7,280 nucleotides of DNA. Source: Gammaproteobacteria bacterium. Its GTDB lineage: Bacteria; Pseudomonadota; Gammaproteobacteria; Enterobacterales; Alteromonadaceae. Made by a program: the position numbers and the translations under genes. The DNA is taken from positions 1-7,280 of the forward strand of contig JAIXSW010000346.1 of NCBI GenBank assembly GCA_027484495.1, in the 5' to 3' direction. This document shows positions 1 to 6,560 of this stretch, in pieces. Within the stretch, counting starts at the first letter, position 1; each line of letters starts with the position of its first letter. The notes under the pieces were generated by a model that was not told the origin of the DNA, ran no database searches, and saw only the letters and a list, made by a program, of their open reading frames with translations.

Positions 1-354
1 AAAGAAGCTGATATCGCGCTCATGCTGACGAGGGGTACGGCGCCCGGCGACTAGGAGAAGGCTTTCGTCTGGCTTGGCTGGTTAAACGGCATCAAAGGCA
101 CGCTGTGGGGCGCGGCGGTGGGGCTGTTGCTGGCCTGGCAAATCGAGAACTTGTTTGGTCTGGTTTCCGGCCTGTTGGGCCGTAGTCTGTTAGATCCGAC
201 TATTTATTTTATCGATACGCTGCCGTCGCAGATTCAGTGGCCGGATGTGGTTTTAACAGTGACGGTCGCATTGCTGCTGAGCTTGCTGGCAACCATTTAC
301 CCGGCGCGACGTGCCGCCAAAGTAGAACCGGCCCAGGTACTGGGGCAGTACTAA
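1..354 (+). CDS. lolE: LolE-type lipoprotein-releasing ABC transporter permease, C-terminal part, with an in-frame TAG
   Basis: LolE is an inner-membrane subunit of the LolCDE ABC transporter, which extracts mature lipoproteins from the inner membrane and passes them to LolA for the outer membrane. The gene enters from the left edge in frame 1 and ends at TAA 352-354. The readable tail holds the typical FtsX/MacB-like permease end: a hydrophobic segment around GLLLAWQIENLFG, the LolE-like stretch YFIDTLPSQIQWPDV, a last membrane helix (VALLLSLLATIYPA) and the terminal PARRAAKVEPAQVL motif. YFIDxLPS favours LolE over LolC. The first 51 bases also encode LolE-like sequence (KEADIALMLTRG), but codon 52-54 is TAG, where E. 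coli LolE appears to have a hydrophobic residue. The frame is otherwise intact, so this is either a true nonsense mutation or a sequence error near a contig edge. The first restart codon after it is GTG at 118. The family assignment is firm; whether the gene is functional is open. Confidence 0.85.
337..351. other. Small perfect inverted repeat at the lolE stop codon
   Basis: GTACTG (337-342) and CAGTAC (346-351) form a perfect six-base-pair stem around a GGG loop, ending directly before the lolE TAA. It lies at the meeting point of lolE and the convergent DUF2062 gene, where a terminator would be useful. No T-run follows on either strand, so it does not qualify as a classical intrinsic terminator and could be chance within coding sequence. 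Confidence 0.25.
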
Positions 355-364
355 TCCGACCTTA

Positions 365-898
365 TCAGATGTTGTAGCGTGCGCGCCGTTCAAGCTGCTG
401 TGCGGCGCGGCGGCGTTTTAAGCGGTAGCGCCAAATCCACGCTGACAATGGCCAGCTAAGCAGAGCGCTGACAATCCCCAGCACCACCGAACCCAGCAAC
501 AACGGCAATCCAACCTGTTGCAGCGAACTGGCAAACCATTGCCAGCTGGCTTCAAACACAAAAGGTTGCGCGCTTTGCTGAAGTAACAGCACACCAGCCT
601 GATAACCCGCTACAACCAACAGCGGCAACGTCAGCGGATTGTTCAGCCAGACCAGACCCAGCGTCAGTGGTAAATGTGCCTGAAACCGGACAGCCAAAGC
701 GCCAGCCAGCAGCATTTGAATGGGCAATGGCAACCAGGCGCAAAATAAGCCAATCATACAAGCGCGTTGCAGCGAGCGCCGGCGCAGTCGCCACAATGCT
801 GCGGCATGCAGCCCTGGCCCAAATTTTTGTAACCAGGCTTGTTGTTGCAGGCTTTGTGCGTCCGGCAGTTGCCAGAAACGCCGGGGGGACGTTGGCAT
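365..898 (-). CDS. DUF2062 domain membrane protein, second of a tandem pair
   Basis: This 177-residue protein of unknown function contains a DUF2062 domain. Visible features are a basic LWRLRRRS stretch (residues 35-42), then the domain core GLFCAWLPLPIQMLLAGALA (50-69) and the VWLNNPLTLP motif (about 83-92). A second hydrophobic block follows near 94-106, a C-terminal helix near 131-157, and a very basic tail rich in Arg and Lys. The likely location is the inner membrane with a cytosolic basic tail. It starts at ATG 898-896, which shares one base with the stop of the upstream paralogue (TGATG). No Shine-Dalgarno sequence is seen before it, so translation probably depends on coupling to the gene in front. 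It converges on lolE, with ten bases between the stop codons. Compared with its neighbour it has diverged more: the N-terminal PDPD region is largely lost and it is richer in Leu and Gln. The domain call is firm; the role is unknown. Confidence 0.85.
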   Translation of the reverse strand: MPTSPRRFWQLPDAQSLQQQAWLQKFGPGLHAAALWRLRRRSLQRACMIGLFCAWLPLPIQMLLAGALAVRFQAHLPLTLGLVWLNNPLTLPLLVVAGYQAGVLLLQQSAQPFVFEASWQWFASSLQQVGLPLLLGSVVLGIVSALLSWPLSAWIWRYRLKRRRAAQQLERRARYNI

Positions 899-1422
899 CA
901 GTCAGCTTTTTTGTGACGTTCAGCACGTTTACGCCAGTTCCGGCGTACCGCAATGATCCAGCACCAGTCAATTAAAAACCAGGCGGCTGTTGAAACAAAT
1001 GCAGCAAAAATAATACTGCCGACCAAAAAGGGTTTGCCAACCGAATCGATGCTGGCTATGAGCCATTCAAAAGTGGCATGAAATTCGACATTCAACGGGG
1101 GCATGCCTAATACCCAGGTGCCAATGTTGTAGCAAATGTAAAAAATTGGTGCCATGGTAAAAGGATTGGTCAGCCAGCACAAAGCGACCGCAATCGGGAT
1201 ATTACAGCGGAAAATAATAGCGAGCGCAGCGGCAAGTACCGTCTGGCCTGGCATTGGCATCAAGGCTGCGAATAAGCCGGCAGCAAAAGCCCCACGCGCT
1301 GAGCGGCGGTGCAGATGCCATAAGTTGCCATCATGCAGAAATTTACCGAAGATCTGCATCGATTTATGATTTCTGATCAGATCTGGATCTGGCAGGTATT
1401 TTTTAATAAAGTTCTTAGCCAT
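898..1422 (-). CDS. DUF2062 domain membrane protein, first of a tandem pair
   Basis: This 174-residue DUF2062 protein has the canonical form often found beside comEC in gammaproteobacteria. The N-terminus carries KKYLPDPDLIR (7-17) and GKFLHDGNLWHLHRRS (26-41), followed by the hydrophobic core GLFAALMPMPGQTVLAAALA (49-68), the conserved WLTNPFTMAPIFY motif (83-95) and a further membrane segment near 133-158, ending in a basic tail. No enzymatic motif is visible, and no function is established for the family. The ATG at 1422-1420 is the only sensible start, because an in-frame TGA lies three codons upstream (1431-1429). The Shine-Dalgarno match is weak (GAG at about 1431-1429). The gene is divergent from comEC with 25 bases between the starts, and it is followed by its paralogue with a one-base overlap, so the two form a two-gene operon. 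Confidence 0.9.
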   Translation of the reverse strand: MAKNFIKKYLPDPDLIRNHKSMQIFGKFLHDGNLWHLHRRSARGAFAAGLFAALMPMPGQTVLAAALAIIFRCNIPIAVALCWLTNPFTMAPIFYICYNIGTWVLGMPPLNVEFHATFEWLIASIDSVGKPFLVGSIIFAAFVSTAAWFLIDWCWIIAVRRNWRKRAERHKKAD

Positions 1423-1447
1423 TACAACTCATTAACCAAATTGAAAC
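1423..1447. promoter_or_regulatory. Compact divergent intergenic region between the DUF2062 operon and comEC
   Basis: These 25 AT-rich bases separate two divergent start codons. There is no room for complete promoters on both sides, so the promoter of each gene must lie partly inside the coding sequence of the other. On the + strand a TATAAT-like hexamer TTTAAT (1402-1407, five of six) occurs inside the DUF2062 gene, but no acceptable -35 box sits at the right distance. On the - strand I found no convincing pair of boxes. The Shine-Dalgarno sequences on both sides are poor. The regulatory role is inferred from geometry alone. Confidence 0.4.
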
Positions 1448-3760
1448 ATGGAACGTTTTAGCTTTGGTGTACTGGCCGCGGCAATATTGGCGTTGTGGCT
1501 GGAGCAATTACCGCCGGTGATCCCGCTGGCCATTTTATTCTGTGCAGCACTTTTGCGCTGGCGGCACACGGCATTGTATTGCGGTGCGCTCGCTTACCTG
1601 CTGAGTTTGTCCCTGCAATTTGCCTGGCAAATGCAATCGGTACAGCAGATTGTGGCCGAGCATAGCACAGAAGTTTGCGGACAAGTGGTCAGTCTGCCAC
1701 GCCAATTTGTCGAAAGTAGCCGTTTTATCTTGCAGTTGAGTGACGATTGCGCAGAAAAGCAGCAAATTGGTGCTGGCGGCAGGTTGGAGCTGCGTTGGTA
1801 CGCTGAGGCCGGTCAGGTGTTACCGGTGATCAAAGCCGGTCAGCAGTGGCGTTTACCGGTGCGGATCAAACCGGTGCGGGGACTCGCCAATCCTGGCAGT
1901 CCATGGCGAGAGGCCAATGCGCTGGTCGATGGGGTTTTGGCGGTGGCGACGGTGTCGACAGCAACCGGCGCTCAGTTACTGCAAAACACGCCGTCGGTTC
2001 GCCAGCAACTGGCAGACCAGTTTGCCGGCTGTTGTCAGCAGTATGCCGCTTACCCGTTGTGGCTGGCACTGACGATTGGCGAGCGGCCGTTTTCGGCGGA
2101 ACTGTGGCAAGGTGTGCAACACGCGGGGCTGGCGCATTTATTGTCGATTTCGGGCATGCACATCGCGTTGTTATTTGCTTTATGTTTAATGTTCAAACCG
2201 CTGCTGGCACAGCTCGGCTTGCGGGAGCCGTGGCGCAGTCTGTGCTTATGGAGCCTGGCACTCGCTGCGGCGTGGTTTTATGCCGCCTTGGCCGGGTTTG
2301 CCGTGCCTACGCTGCGGGCGGTACTGACCTTGTCAGTGGTGGTATTGCTGCGCTTGTTATGGCACCGCGCGTCAATCTGGCAATTCAGCTGGCTGATTAG
2401 TGCCTGCTTGTTATTGCTGTGGCCGTTTTTACTGCTCAGTTTCAGCTTTTGGCTGTCAGCGGCGGCGCTTGCCGTGCTGGCATTGCTGGAGTGGCAGCAC
2501 CCGCAACAGCCAGGCGTTCGTGCGCTGATGTGGCGTTTTGTGCTTTTCCAGTGCGGTTTCAGTCTGTTGTTGCTGCCGGTGGGGTTACTGTTGTTTCAGG
2601 GCATTGCGCCTTTTGCGCTCTGGGTCAATCTGCTGGTACTGCCACTGATGACACTGCTTGGCATTCCGCTGTTGTTGCTGTTATTTGGCATCATGTGTCT
2701 TGGCTTAGGTGTGGCGCCTTGGTGCTGGCAGCTGCTCGATGCGCTGTATTGGCCGTTGTTGTGGTTGCTAGACCGGGCCGGTCAGACCGATGGCTGGTGG
2801 AGCGTACCTGCGCTGCCGTGGCAATGTTCATTGCTGCTGTTGCCGGCACTGTTATTGTTGTGGTGTTGCCGCGGGCGTTGGCAACTGGCGGCAGCGGCGC
2901 TATTTTTGCCCGTTTTCTTGCCAATAGTCCTGCCGATAATGGTGCCGGTGCAATTGTCACAGGTTTCGCAAAATGTGTCCGAAACCACGCTGTTGTTGCA
3001 TCTGCTGGATGTGGGTCAGGGCAGTGCTGCGGTGCTGCAACAAGGTGATGCGGCACTGGTGATTGATTTGGGGCCGGCGTATGGTCCGGTCAGCGCCACC
3101 CGGCAGGTGCTGTTGCCATTCTTGCGTTATCAGGGCATCCGCCAGCTCGATTATGTGCTGATAAGCCATGATGACAGTGACCATAGCGGCGACTGGCCAA
3201 CCTTGCGGGCGCGTTATCCAACGGCACAGCTGGTCAGCGATATTCGCCGGCTGGCGCCGCGTTTTCATTGCACTGAGTTGCCACAACAGTGGCGCGGCGT
3301 ACGTTTACAAGCACTTCGCGCCGGCGGCTACCGGCCGGAGCCGGCCAATGAAGATTCTTGTGCGCTATTGCTGGAGACTGGTCGTCACCGCGTGTTGCTG
3401 CCGGGCGATATCGGTGCGCGTGAGGACGTACTCGCAGCCAGCACCGGGCCGGTGGATGTGCTGGTGCTCGGTCATCACGGCAGTAAAACAGCCAGCAGTT
3501 TGCGATTTTTACAGGTGTTACAACCTAAGTTGGCGCTGGTCAGCAGCGGTTATCAGAATCAGTTTGGTCATCCGGCGCCAGAGACGCGGGCACGCTTGAG
3601 TTTATTGCAAATTCCGCTCCTGAATACCGCCGACAGCGGCTATATCCGGCTCGATTTAACTGACACCACCCTGCGTTATCAGCGGTTTCGGCCGCGGCGT
3701 TTTGCGCGCTGGCTGGAAAATTCCGTCACCGATGCTGAAACTGTTGTGGCAAACGAGTAG
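1448..3760 (+). CDS. comEC: DNA internalization-related competence protein ComEC/Rec2
   Basis: ComEC forms the inner-membrane channel that brings single-stranded transforming DNA into the cytoplasm. The 770 residues show the full family architecture. N-terminal helices come first, then an OB-fold/DUF4131 region (about 70-170, with PVRGLANPGSPW). The Competence membrane domain (about 200-480) carries the LSISGMHIALL helix (SISGMHI, 233-239). A metallo-beta-lactamase-like domain starts near 515. The latter has LLDVGQG (519-525), the metal motif SHDDSDH (573-579, HxDxDH), LPGDI (651-655), LGHHGS (674-679) and FGHP with H708, so its ligands look intact. ATG 1448 is the first possible start, since an in-frame TGA lies at 1442-1444; the Shine-Dalgarno sequence is weak. 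It heads the run into msbA and corresponds in position to E. coli ycaI. Nothing looks truncated. Actual competence would need type IV pili, ComEA and DprA encoded elsewhere. Confidence 0.95.
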   Translation: MERFSFGVLAAAILALWLEQLPPVIPLAILFCAALLRWRHTALYCGALAYLLSLSLQFAWQMQSVQQIVAEHSTEVCGQVVSLPRQFVESSRFILQLSDDCAEKQQIGAGGRLELRWYAEAGQVLPVIKAGQQWRLPVRIKPVRGLANPGSPWREANALVDGVLAVATVSTATGAQLLQNTPSVRQQLADQFAGCCQQYAAYPLWLALTIGERPFSAELWQGVQHAGLAHLLSISGMHIALLFALCLMFKPLLAQLGLREPWRSLCLWSLALAAAWFYAALAGFAVPTLRAVLTLSVVVLLRLLWHRASIWQFSWLISACLLLLWPFLLLSFSFWLSAAALAVLALLEWQHPQQPGVRALMWRFVLFQCGFSLLLLPVGLLLFQGIAPFALWVNLLVLPLMTLLGIPLLLLLFGIMCLGLGVAPWCWQLLDALYWPLLWLLDRAGQTDGWWSVPALPWQCSLLLLPALLLLWCCRGRWQLAAAALFLPVFLPIVLPIMVPVQLSQVSQNVSETTLLLHLLDVGQGSAAVLQQGDAALVIDLGPAYGPVSATRQVLLPFLRYQGIRQLDYVLISHDDSDHSGDWPTLRARYPTAQLVSDIRRLAPRFHCTELPQQWRGVRLQALRAGGYRPEPANEDSCALLLETGRHRVLLPGDIGAREDVLAASTGPVDVLVLGHHGSKTASSLRFLQVLQPKLALVSSGYQNQFGHPAPETRARLSLLQIPLLNTADSGYIRLDLTDTTLRYQRFRPRRFARWLENSVTDAETVVANE

Positions 3761-3763
3761 AAT
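3735..3763 (+). promoter_or_regulatory. Candidate sigma-70 promoter for msbA-lpxK
   Basis: CTGAAA (3735-3740, four of six matches to TTGACA) and TAGAAT (3758-3763, five of six matches to TATAAT) are separated by exactly 17 bases. The -10 box contains the comEC stop codon. Transcription would start near 3770, about 25 bases before the msbA start codon, leaving room for its Shine-Dalgarno sequence. It would give the essential lipid A genes expression independent of comEC. This is pattern matching by eye only and the match is moderate. Confidence 0.35.
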
Positions 3764-3783
3764 GGACGGGTTTTGTCTTTGAC

Positions 3784-3798
3784 AGGAAAGCAATTTTG
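3784..3798 (+). promoter_or_regulatory. Ribosome binding site supporting the TTG start of msbA
   Basis: AGGAAA (3784-3789) places its AGGA core eight bases before TTG 3796-3798. No in-frame ATG lies nearby upstream. The next in-frame ATG (3841) would remove the residues TFRRL that align with the TFRRL of E. coli MsbA. The Shine-Dalgarno sequence and the homology together decide for the TTG start. Confidence 0.7.
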
Positions 3799-5547
3799 AC
3801 AGTTCAGCAACAGGGCTCAGTGTCGACCTTTCGTCGACTGATGCGCTACTCCAAACCGTATCGTGGCGGTTTTATCCTGGCCATTCTTGGCATGATCGGT
3901 TACGCGGCGATCGACGTGTATTTTATCAACGAGTTTGAAACCTTTATCGACCGCGGCATCACCGAAAAAGATCAAAACTATTTCTTCTGGGCACCAATCG
4001 TGGTGGTGCTGCTGTTTGCCTTACGCGGCGTGTTTAACTTTATCTCCAGTTACTGCCTGAGCTGGGCCGGCACGCATATTGTTAAAGACTTACGCCAGCA
4101 GCTGTTTCGCCAGATGATGCGTCTGCCGGTCAGCTTCCATGACAAACATTCTACCGGCGAACTGATTTCCAAAATTACTTATGACGCCGAGCAAATCAAA
4201 CAGGCCTCGAGTAAAGCCTTAGTGGTGCTGATCCACGAAGGTGCTTTTGTGCTTGGCCTGCTGATCGTGATGTTCAGCAAAAGCTGGCAGTTATCGGCGA
4301 TTTTCCTGCTGATTGCCCCATTAATTGCGGTGATCGTGTCACTGGTCTCCAAACGCTTTCGCCTGATCAGCAACCGGATGCAGGGAGCGATGGGCGATGT
4401 CACCTCCAGTTCAGAACAAATGCTCAACGGTCACAAAGTGATTTTATCTTTTGGCGGTCAGGCGATTGAAGATAAGCGTTTTAGCGACATCAATAACCGC
4501 AACCGGCATTTAGACGTCAAACTCGAATCGACCCGCGCTATCAGCGTGTCGCTGATCCAGACGATTGCTTCTTGCGCGCTGGCATTTGTGATTTATCTGG
4601 CCAGCTTCCCGGAAATGCTGGAAACGCTGACACCGGGTAAATTCACTGCCATTTTGACGTCGATGATGCTGCTGTTAAAACCACTGAAACAGCTGACAAC
4701 GGTGAATAGTGATTTCCAGAAAGGTATGGCGGCCGCGGCAGCGGTGTTTAAAGTGCTGGATGAAAAGCCGGAACAAGATACCGGCAGCACAGAGCTGAGC
4801 CGCGTACAGGGCAATATTGACGTCAAAGGCCTGAATTTCCGTTATACGGGTCATGATAAGCAAGTGCTGCAGGATATCAATTTCAGTGTAAAAGCGGGTC
4901 AGACGGTCGCGCTGGTTGGCCGCTCCGGCAGTGGTAAAACCACTATTTCCAGCCTGTTGCCACGGTTTTATGAAGTAGAAGATGGCGAAATCTTAATCGA
5001 CGGCCACAATATCCGTGACTGCACGCTGGCCAGTTTGCGCAAGCAAATTGCCGTGGTATCGCAGCAAGTGGTGTTGTTCAACGACACTATCGCCAACAAT
5101 ATCGCGTATGGTTTTGAAGGTGAATTAAGCCGGGCTCAGCTTGAGTTGGTGGCGGAAAAAGCCCATGTGCTGGAGTTCGCCAGCCAATTACCGCTCGGGC
5201 TCGATACCGAAATCGGTGAAAACGGCGTGACCTTATCCGGCGGTCAGCGCCAGCGGATCGCCATCGCCCGCGCACTGCTGCGTCAATCACCGCTGTTGGT
5301 GCTGGATGAAGCGACTTCCGCACTGGACACCGAGTCTGAACGTAAAATTCAGGGCGCTTTAGATGAGCTGCTGAAAAACCGGACCAATATTGTGATCGCA
5401 CATCGGTTATCAACGATCGAAAATGCCGATTTAATTCTGGTAATGGATCAGGGGCGTATCGTCGAGCGCGGCACGCACCAGAGCCTGCTGTCGCAGGACG
5501 GCTATTACGCCAGTTTGTATAAAATGCAATTTGGCGATCCTGCGTGA
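3796..5547 (+). CDS. msbA: Lipid A export ATP-binding/permease protein MsbA
   Basis: MsbA is a homodimeric inner-membrane ABC flippase that uses ATP to move lipid A-core from the cytoplasmic to the periplasmic leaflet. At 583 residues it matches the usual length (582 in E. coli). Six membrane helices are visible at about 25-45, 64-84, 141-160, 165-185, 249-270 and 279-297, followed by the nucleotide-binding domain. That domain has Walker A GRSGSGKT (375-382, K381), Q-loop VVSQQVVLFND, signature LSGGQ (480-484), Walker B LLVLDE (D504, catalytic E505) and the switch histidine H536 in IAHRLSTIE. Family landmarks such as PVSFHDKHSTG, SEQMLNGHK and the C-terminal YKMQFG are present, which separates it from generic multidrug exporters. 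The start is TTG 3796, supported by an AGGA sequence and by alignment of the N-terminus. It lies 35 bases after comEC, and its TGA overlaps the start of lpxK, as expected for an operon. Confidence 0.97.
   Translation: MTVQQQGSVSTFRRLMRYSKPYRGGFILAILGMIGYAAIDVYFINEFETFIDRGITEKDQNYFFWAPIVVVLLFALRGVFNFISSYCLSWAGTHIVKDLRQQLFRQMMRLPVSFHDKHSTGELISKITYDAEQIKQASSKALVVLIHEGAFVLGLLIVMFSKSWQLSAIFLLIAPLIAVIVSLVSKRFRLISNRMQGAMGDVTSSSEQMLNGHKVILSFGGQAIEDKRFSDINNRNRHLDVKLESTRAISVSLIQTIASCALAFVIYLASFPEMLETLTPGKFTAILTSMMLLLKPLKQLTTVNSDFQKGMAAAAAVFKVLDEKPEQDTGSTELSRVQGNIDVKGLNFRYTGHDKQVLQDINFSVKAGQTVALVGRSGSGKTTISSLLPRFYEVEDGEILIDGHNIRDCTLASLRKQIAVVSQQVVLFNDTIANNIAYGFEGELSRAQLELVAEKAHVLEFASQLPLGLDTEIGENGVTLSGGQRQRIAIARALLRQSPLLVLDEATSALDTESERKIQGALDELLKNRTNIVIAHRLSTIENADLILVMDQGRIVERGTHQSLLSQDGYYASLYKMQFGDPA
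3822..3838 (+). other. Short GC-rich hairpin early in msbA
   Basis: Two copies of the palindrome GTCGAC (3822-3827 and 3833-3838) flank the five-base loop CTTTC, so the mRNA can form a six-base-pair stem about 24 bases after the TTG start codon. Its position within the early coding region could influence initiation at this weak start. It may equally be a by-product of the codons for VSTFRR. No function is shown. Confidence 0.25.
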
Positions 5548-6524
5548 ATACACTGGAGCGCAGCTGGTATCAAAAATTTGGCTGGAGCTGGTTGTTGCTG
5601 CCGCTCAGCGTGCTGTTTGCCGGGGTCAGTGCATTACGCCGGTTGGCATTTCGTTGCGGCTTAAAAGCCAGCCATCGCTTGCCGGTGCCGGTCATTGTGG
5701 TTGGCAATATCAGTGTCGGCGGCACCGGTAAAACGCCGGTGACACTGCGGTTATGTCAGATGTTGCAAGCCAACGGCTGGCGTCCGGGCATTATCAGCCG
5801 TGGTTATGGTGTGAAATTCACTGCGCCGCGTCTGGTAAAACCTGCTGATTCACCGTCTGATAGTGGCGACGAGCCGGTGTTATTGGCGCAGCGTTCCGGA
5901 TGCCCCGTGGTGATTTTCCCCGACCGGGTCAAAGGCGGGCAGTTTCTGCTGGACAATACTGATTGCGACATCATTCTTTGTGACGATGGTTTGCAGCATT
6001 ATGCGCTGAAACGAGATTTGGAAATTGTGCTGATTGACGCCAGCCGCGGGCTTGGCAATGGCTTTTTGTTGCCGGCCGGACCGCTTAGAGAAGGGCGTTG
6101 GCGGCTGGCACAGGCTGATGTTGTGCTGAGTAATGGCGAATTGACCGATCGTCAGCTGGCGACATGCTGCCACGGCAGTTTTACGCTGCAGGCGTCGGCG
6201 CCAGAGCCGCTGCTCAGTAACAGTCCGCAGTTAGCGCCGGAGATGGCAGTACAGCTGGTCAGCGGCATTGGGAATCCACAACGTTTTTTGCAGACCGTTC
6301 AGCAGTTGGGATATCGCATCGGCGGGACACACTGGTTTGCTGATCATCATCCCTTTACTGCCGACGACCTGGCGCAGATCCCAACGCCGCTGCTGATGAC
6401 CGAGAAAGATGCGGTGAAGTGCCGGTCATTTGCCAAATCGCAGTGGTACAGTTTACCGGTGCAGGCGGAACTGCCGACCGAAGTAGAAACATTTATCATC
6501 GAGCGTGTGAACACGCTGAAATAA
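5544..6524 (+). CDS. lpxK: Tetraacyldisaccharide 4'-kinase LpxK
   Basis: LpxK phosphorylates the 4' position of the tetraacyl disaccharide 1-phosphate to make lipid IVA, a late cytoplasmic-face step of the Raetz lipid A pathway. It is a membrane-associated P-loop kinase of 326 residues (328 in E. coli). Visible landmarks are an N-terminal hydrophobic anchor (about 13-30), VPVIVVGNISVGGTGKTP with P-loop lysine K63, SRGYG, GDEPVLLAQR, the catalytic-site motif DDGLQHY (147-153), LPAGPLREG, ADHHPF (266-271) and MTEKDAVKC (285-293). The start is GTG 5544, overlapping the msbA TGA by four bases (GTGA). The N-terminus then aligns with E. coli LpxK. No clear Shine-Dalgarno sequence is present, so translational coupling to msbA is likely. 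This pairing of flippase and kinase is conserved in Enterobacteria. The assignment is firm. Confidence 0.97.
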   Translation: MNTLERSWYQKFGWSWLLLPLSVLFAGVSALRRLAFRCGLKASHRLPVPVIVVGNISVGGTGKTPVTLRLCQMLQANGWRPGIISRGYGVKFTAPRLVKPADSPSDSGDEPVLLAQRSGCPVVIFPDRVKGGQFLLDNTDCDIILCDDGLQHYALKRDLEIVLIDASRGLGNGFLLPAGPLREGRWRLAQADVVLSNGELTDRQLATCCHGSFTLQASAPEPLLSNSPQLAPEMAVQLVSGIGNPQRFLQTVQQLGYRIGGTHWFADHHPFTADDLAQIPTPLLMTEKDAVKCRSFAKSQWYSLPVQAELPTEVETFIIERVNTLK

Positions 6525-6546
6525 TCCGGCAGCCTTGAGCTGTCGC

Positions 6547-6560
6547 AGGGAGTTCTGATG
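6547..6560 (+). promoter_or_regulatory. Ribosome binding site of ycaR
   Basis: AGGGAG (6547-6552) lies five bases before ATG 6558-6560. It is among the clearest Shine-Dalgarno matches in the window and fixes the start of this very small gene, which sits 33 bases after lpxK. Confidence 0.7.

Noticed and set aside
52..54. TAG in lolE as a pyrrolysine or other recoding site
   Set aside because: LolE is not a recoded family and no recoding signal is visible; a sequence error or plain nonsense mutation is much simpler.
337..367. Bidirectional intrinsic terminator between lolE and the DUF2062 genes
   Set aside because: The six-base-pair stem at 337-351 has no T-run after it on either strand, so it was recorded only as an inverted repeat.
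552..975. Overlapping open frames on both strands inside the DUF2062 pair
   Set aside because: They are shadows of the two DUF2062 genes: the sequence is low-complexity and Ala/Arg-rich, there are no family motifs or ribosome binding sites, and they overlap well-supported coding sequence.
1846..3056. Long alternative-frame ORFs inside comEC (both strands, up to 209 codons)
   Set aside because: GC-biased shadow frames, rich in Ala, Val, Gly and Arg with no recognisable domain, while the comEC frame carries every expected motif.
3779..3801. Two perfect TTGACA hexamers as -35 boxes
   Set aside because: No TATAAT-like hexamer follows at 16-18 bases for either copy, and the second contains the msbA start codon; kept only as a repeat observation.
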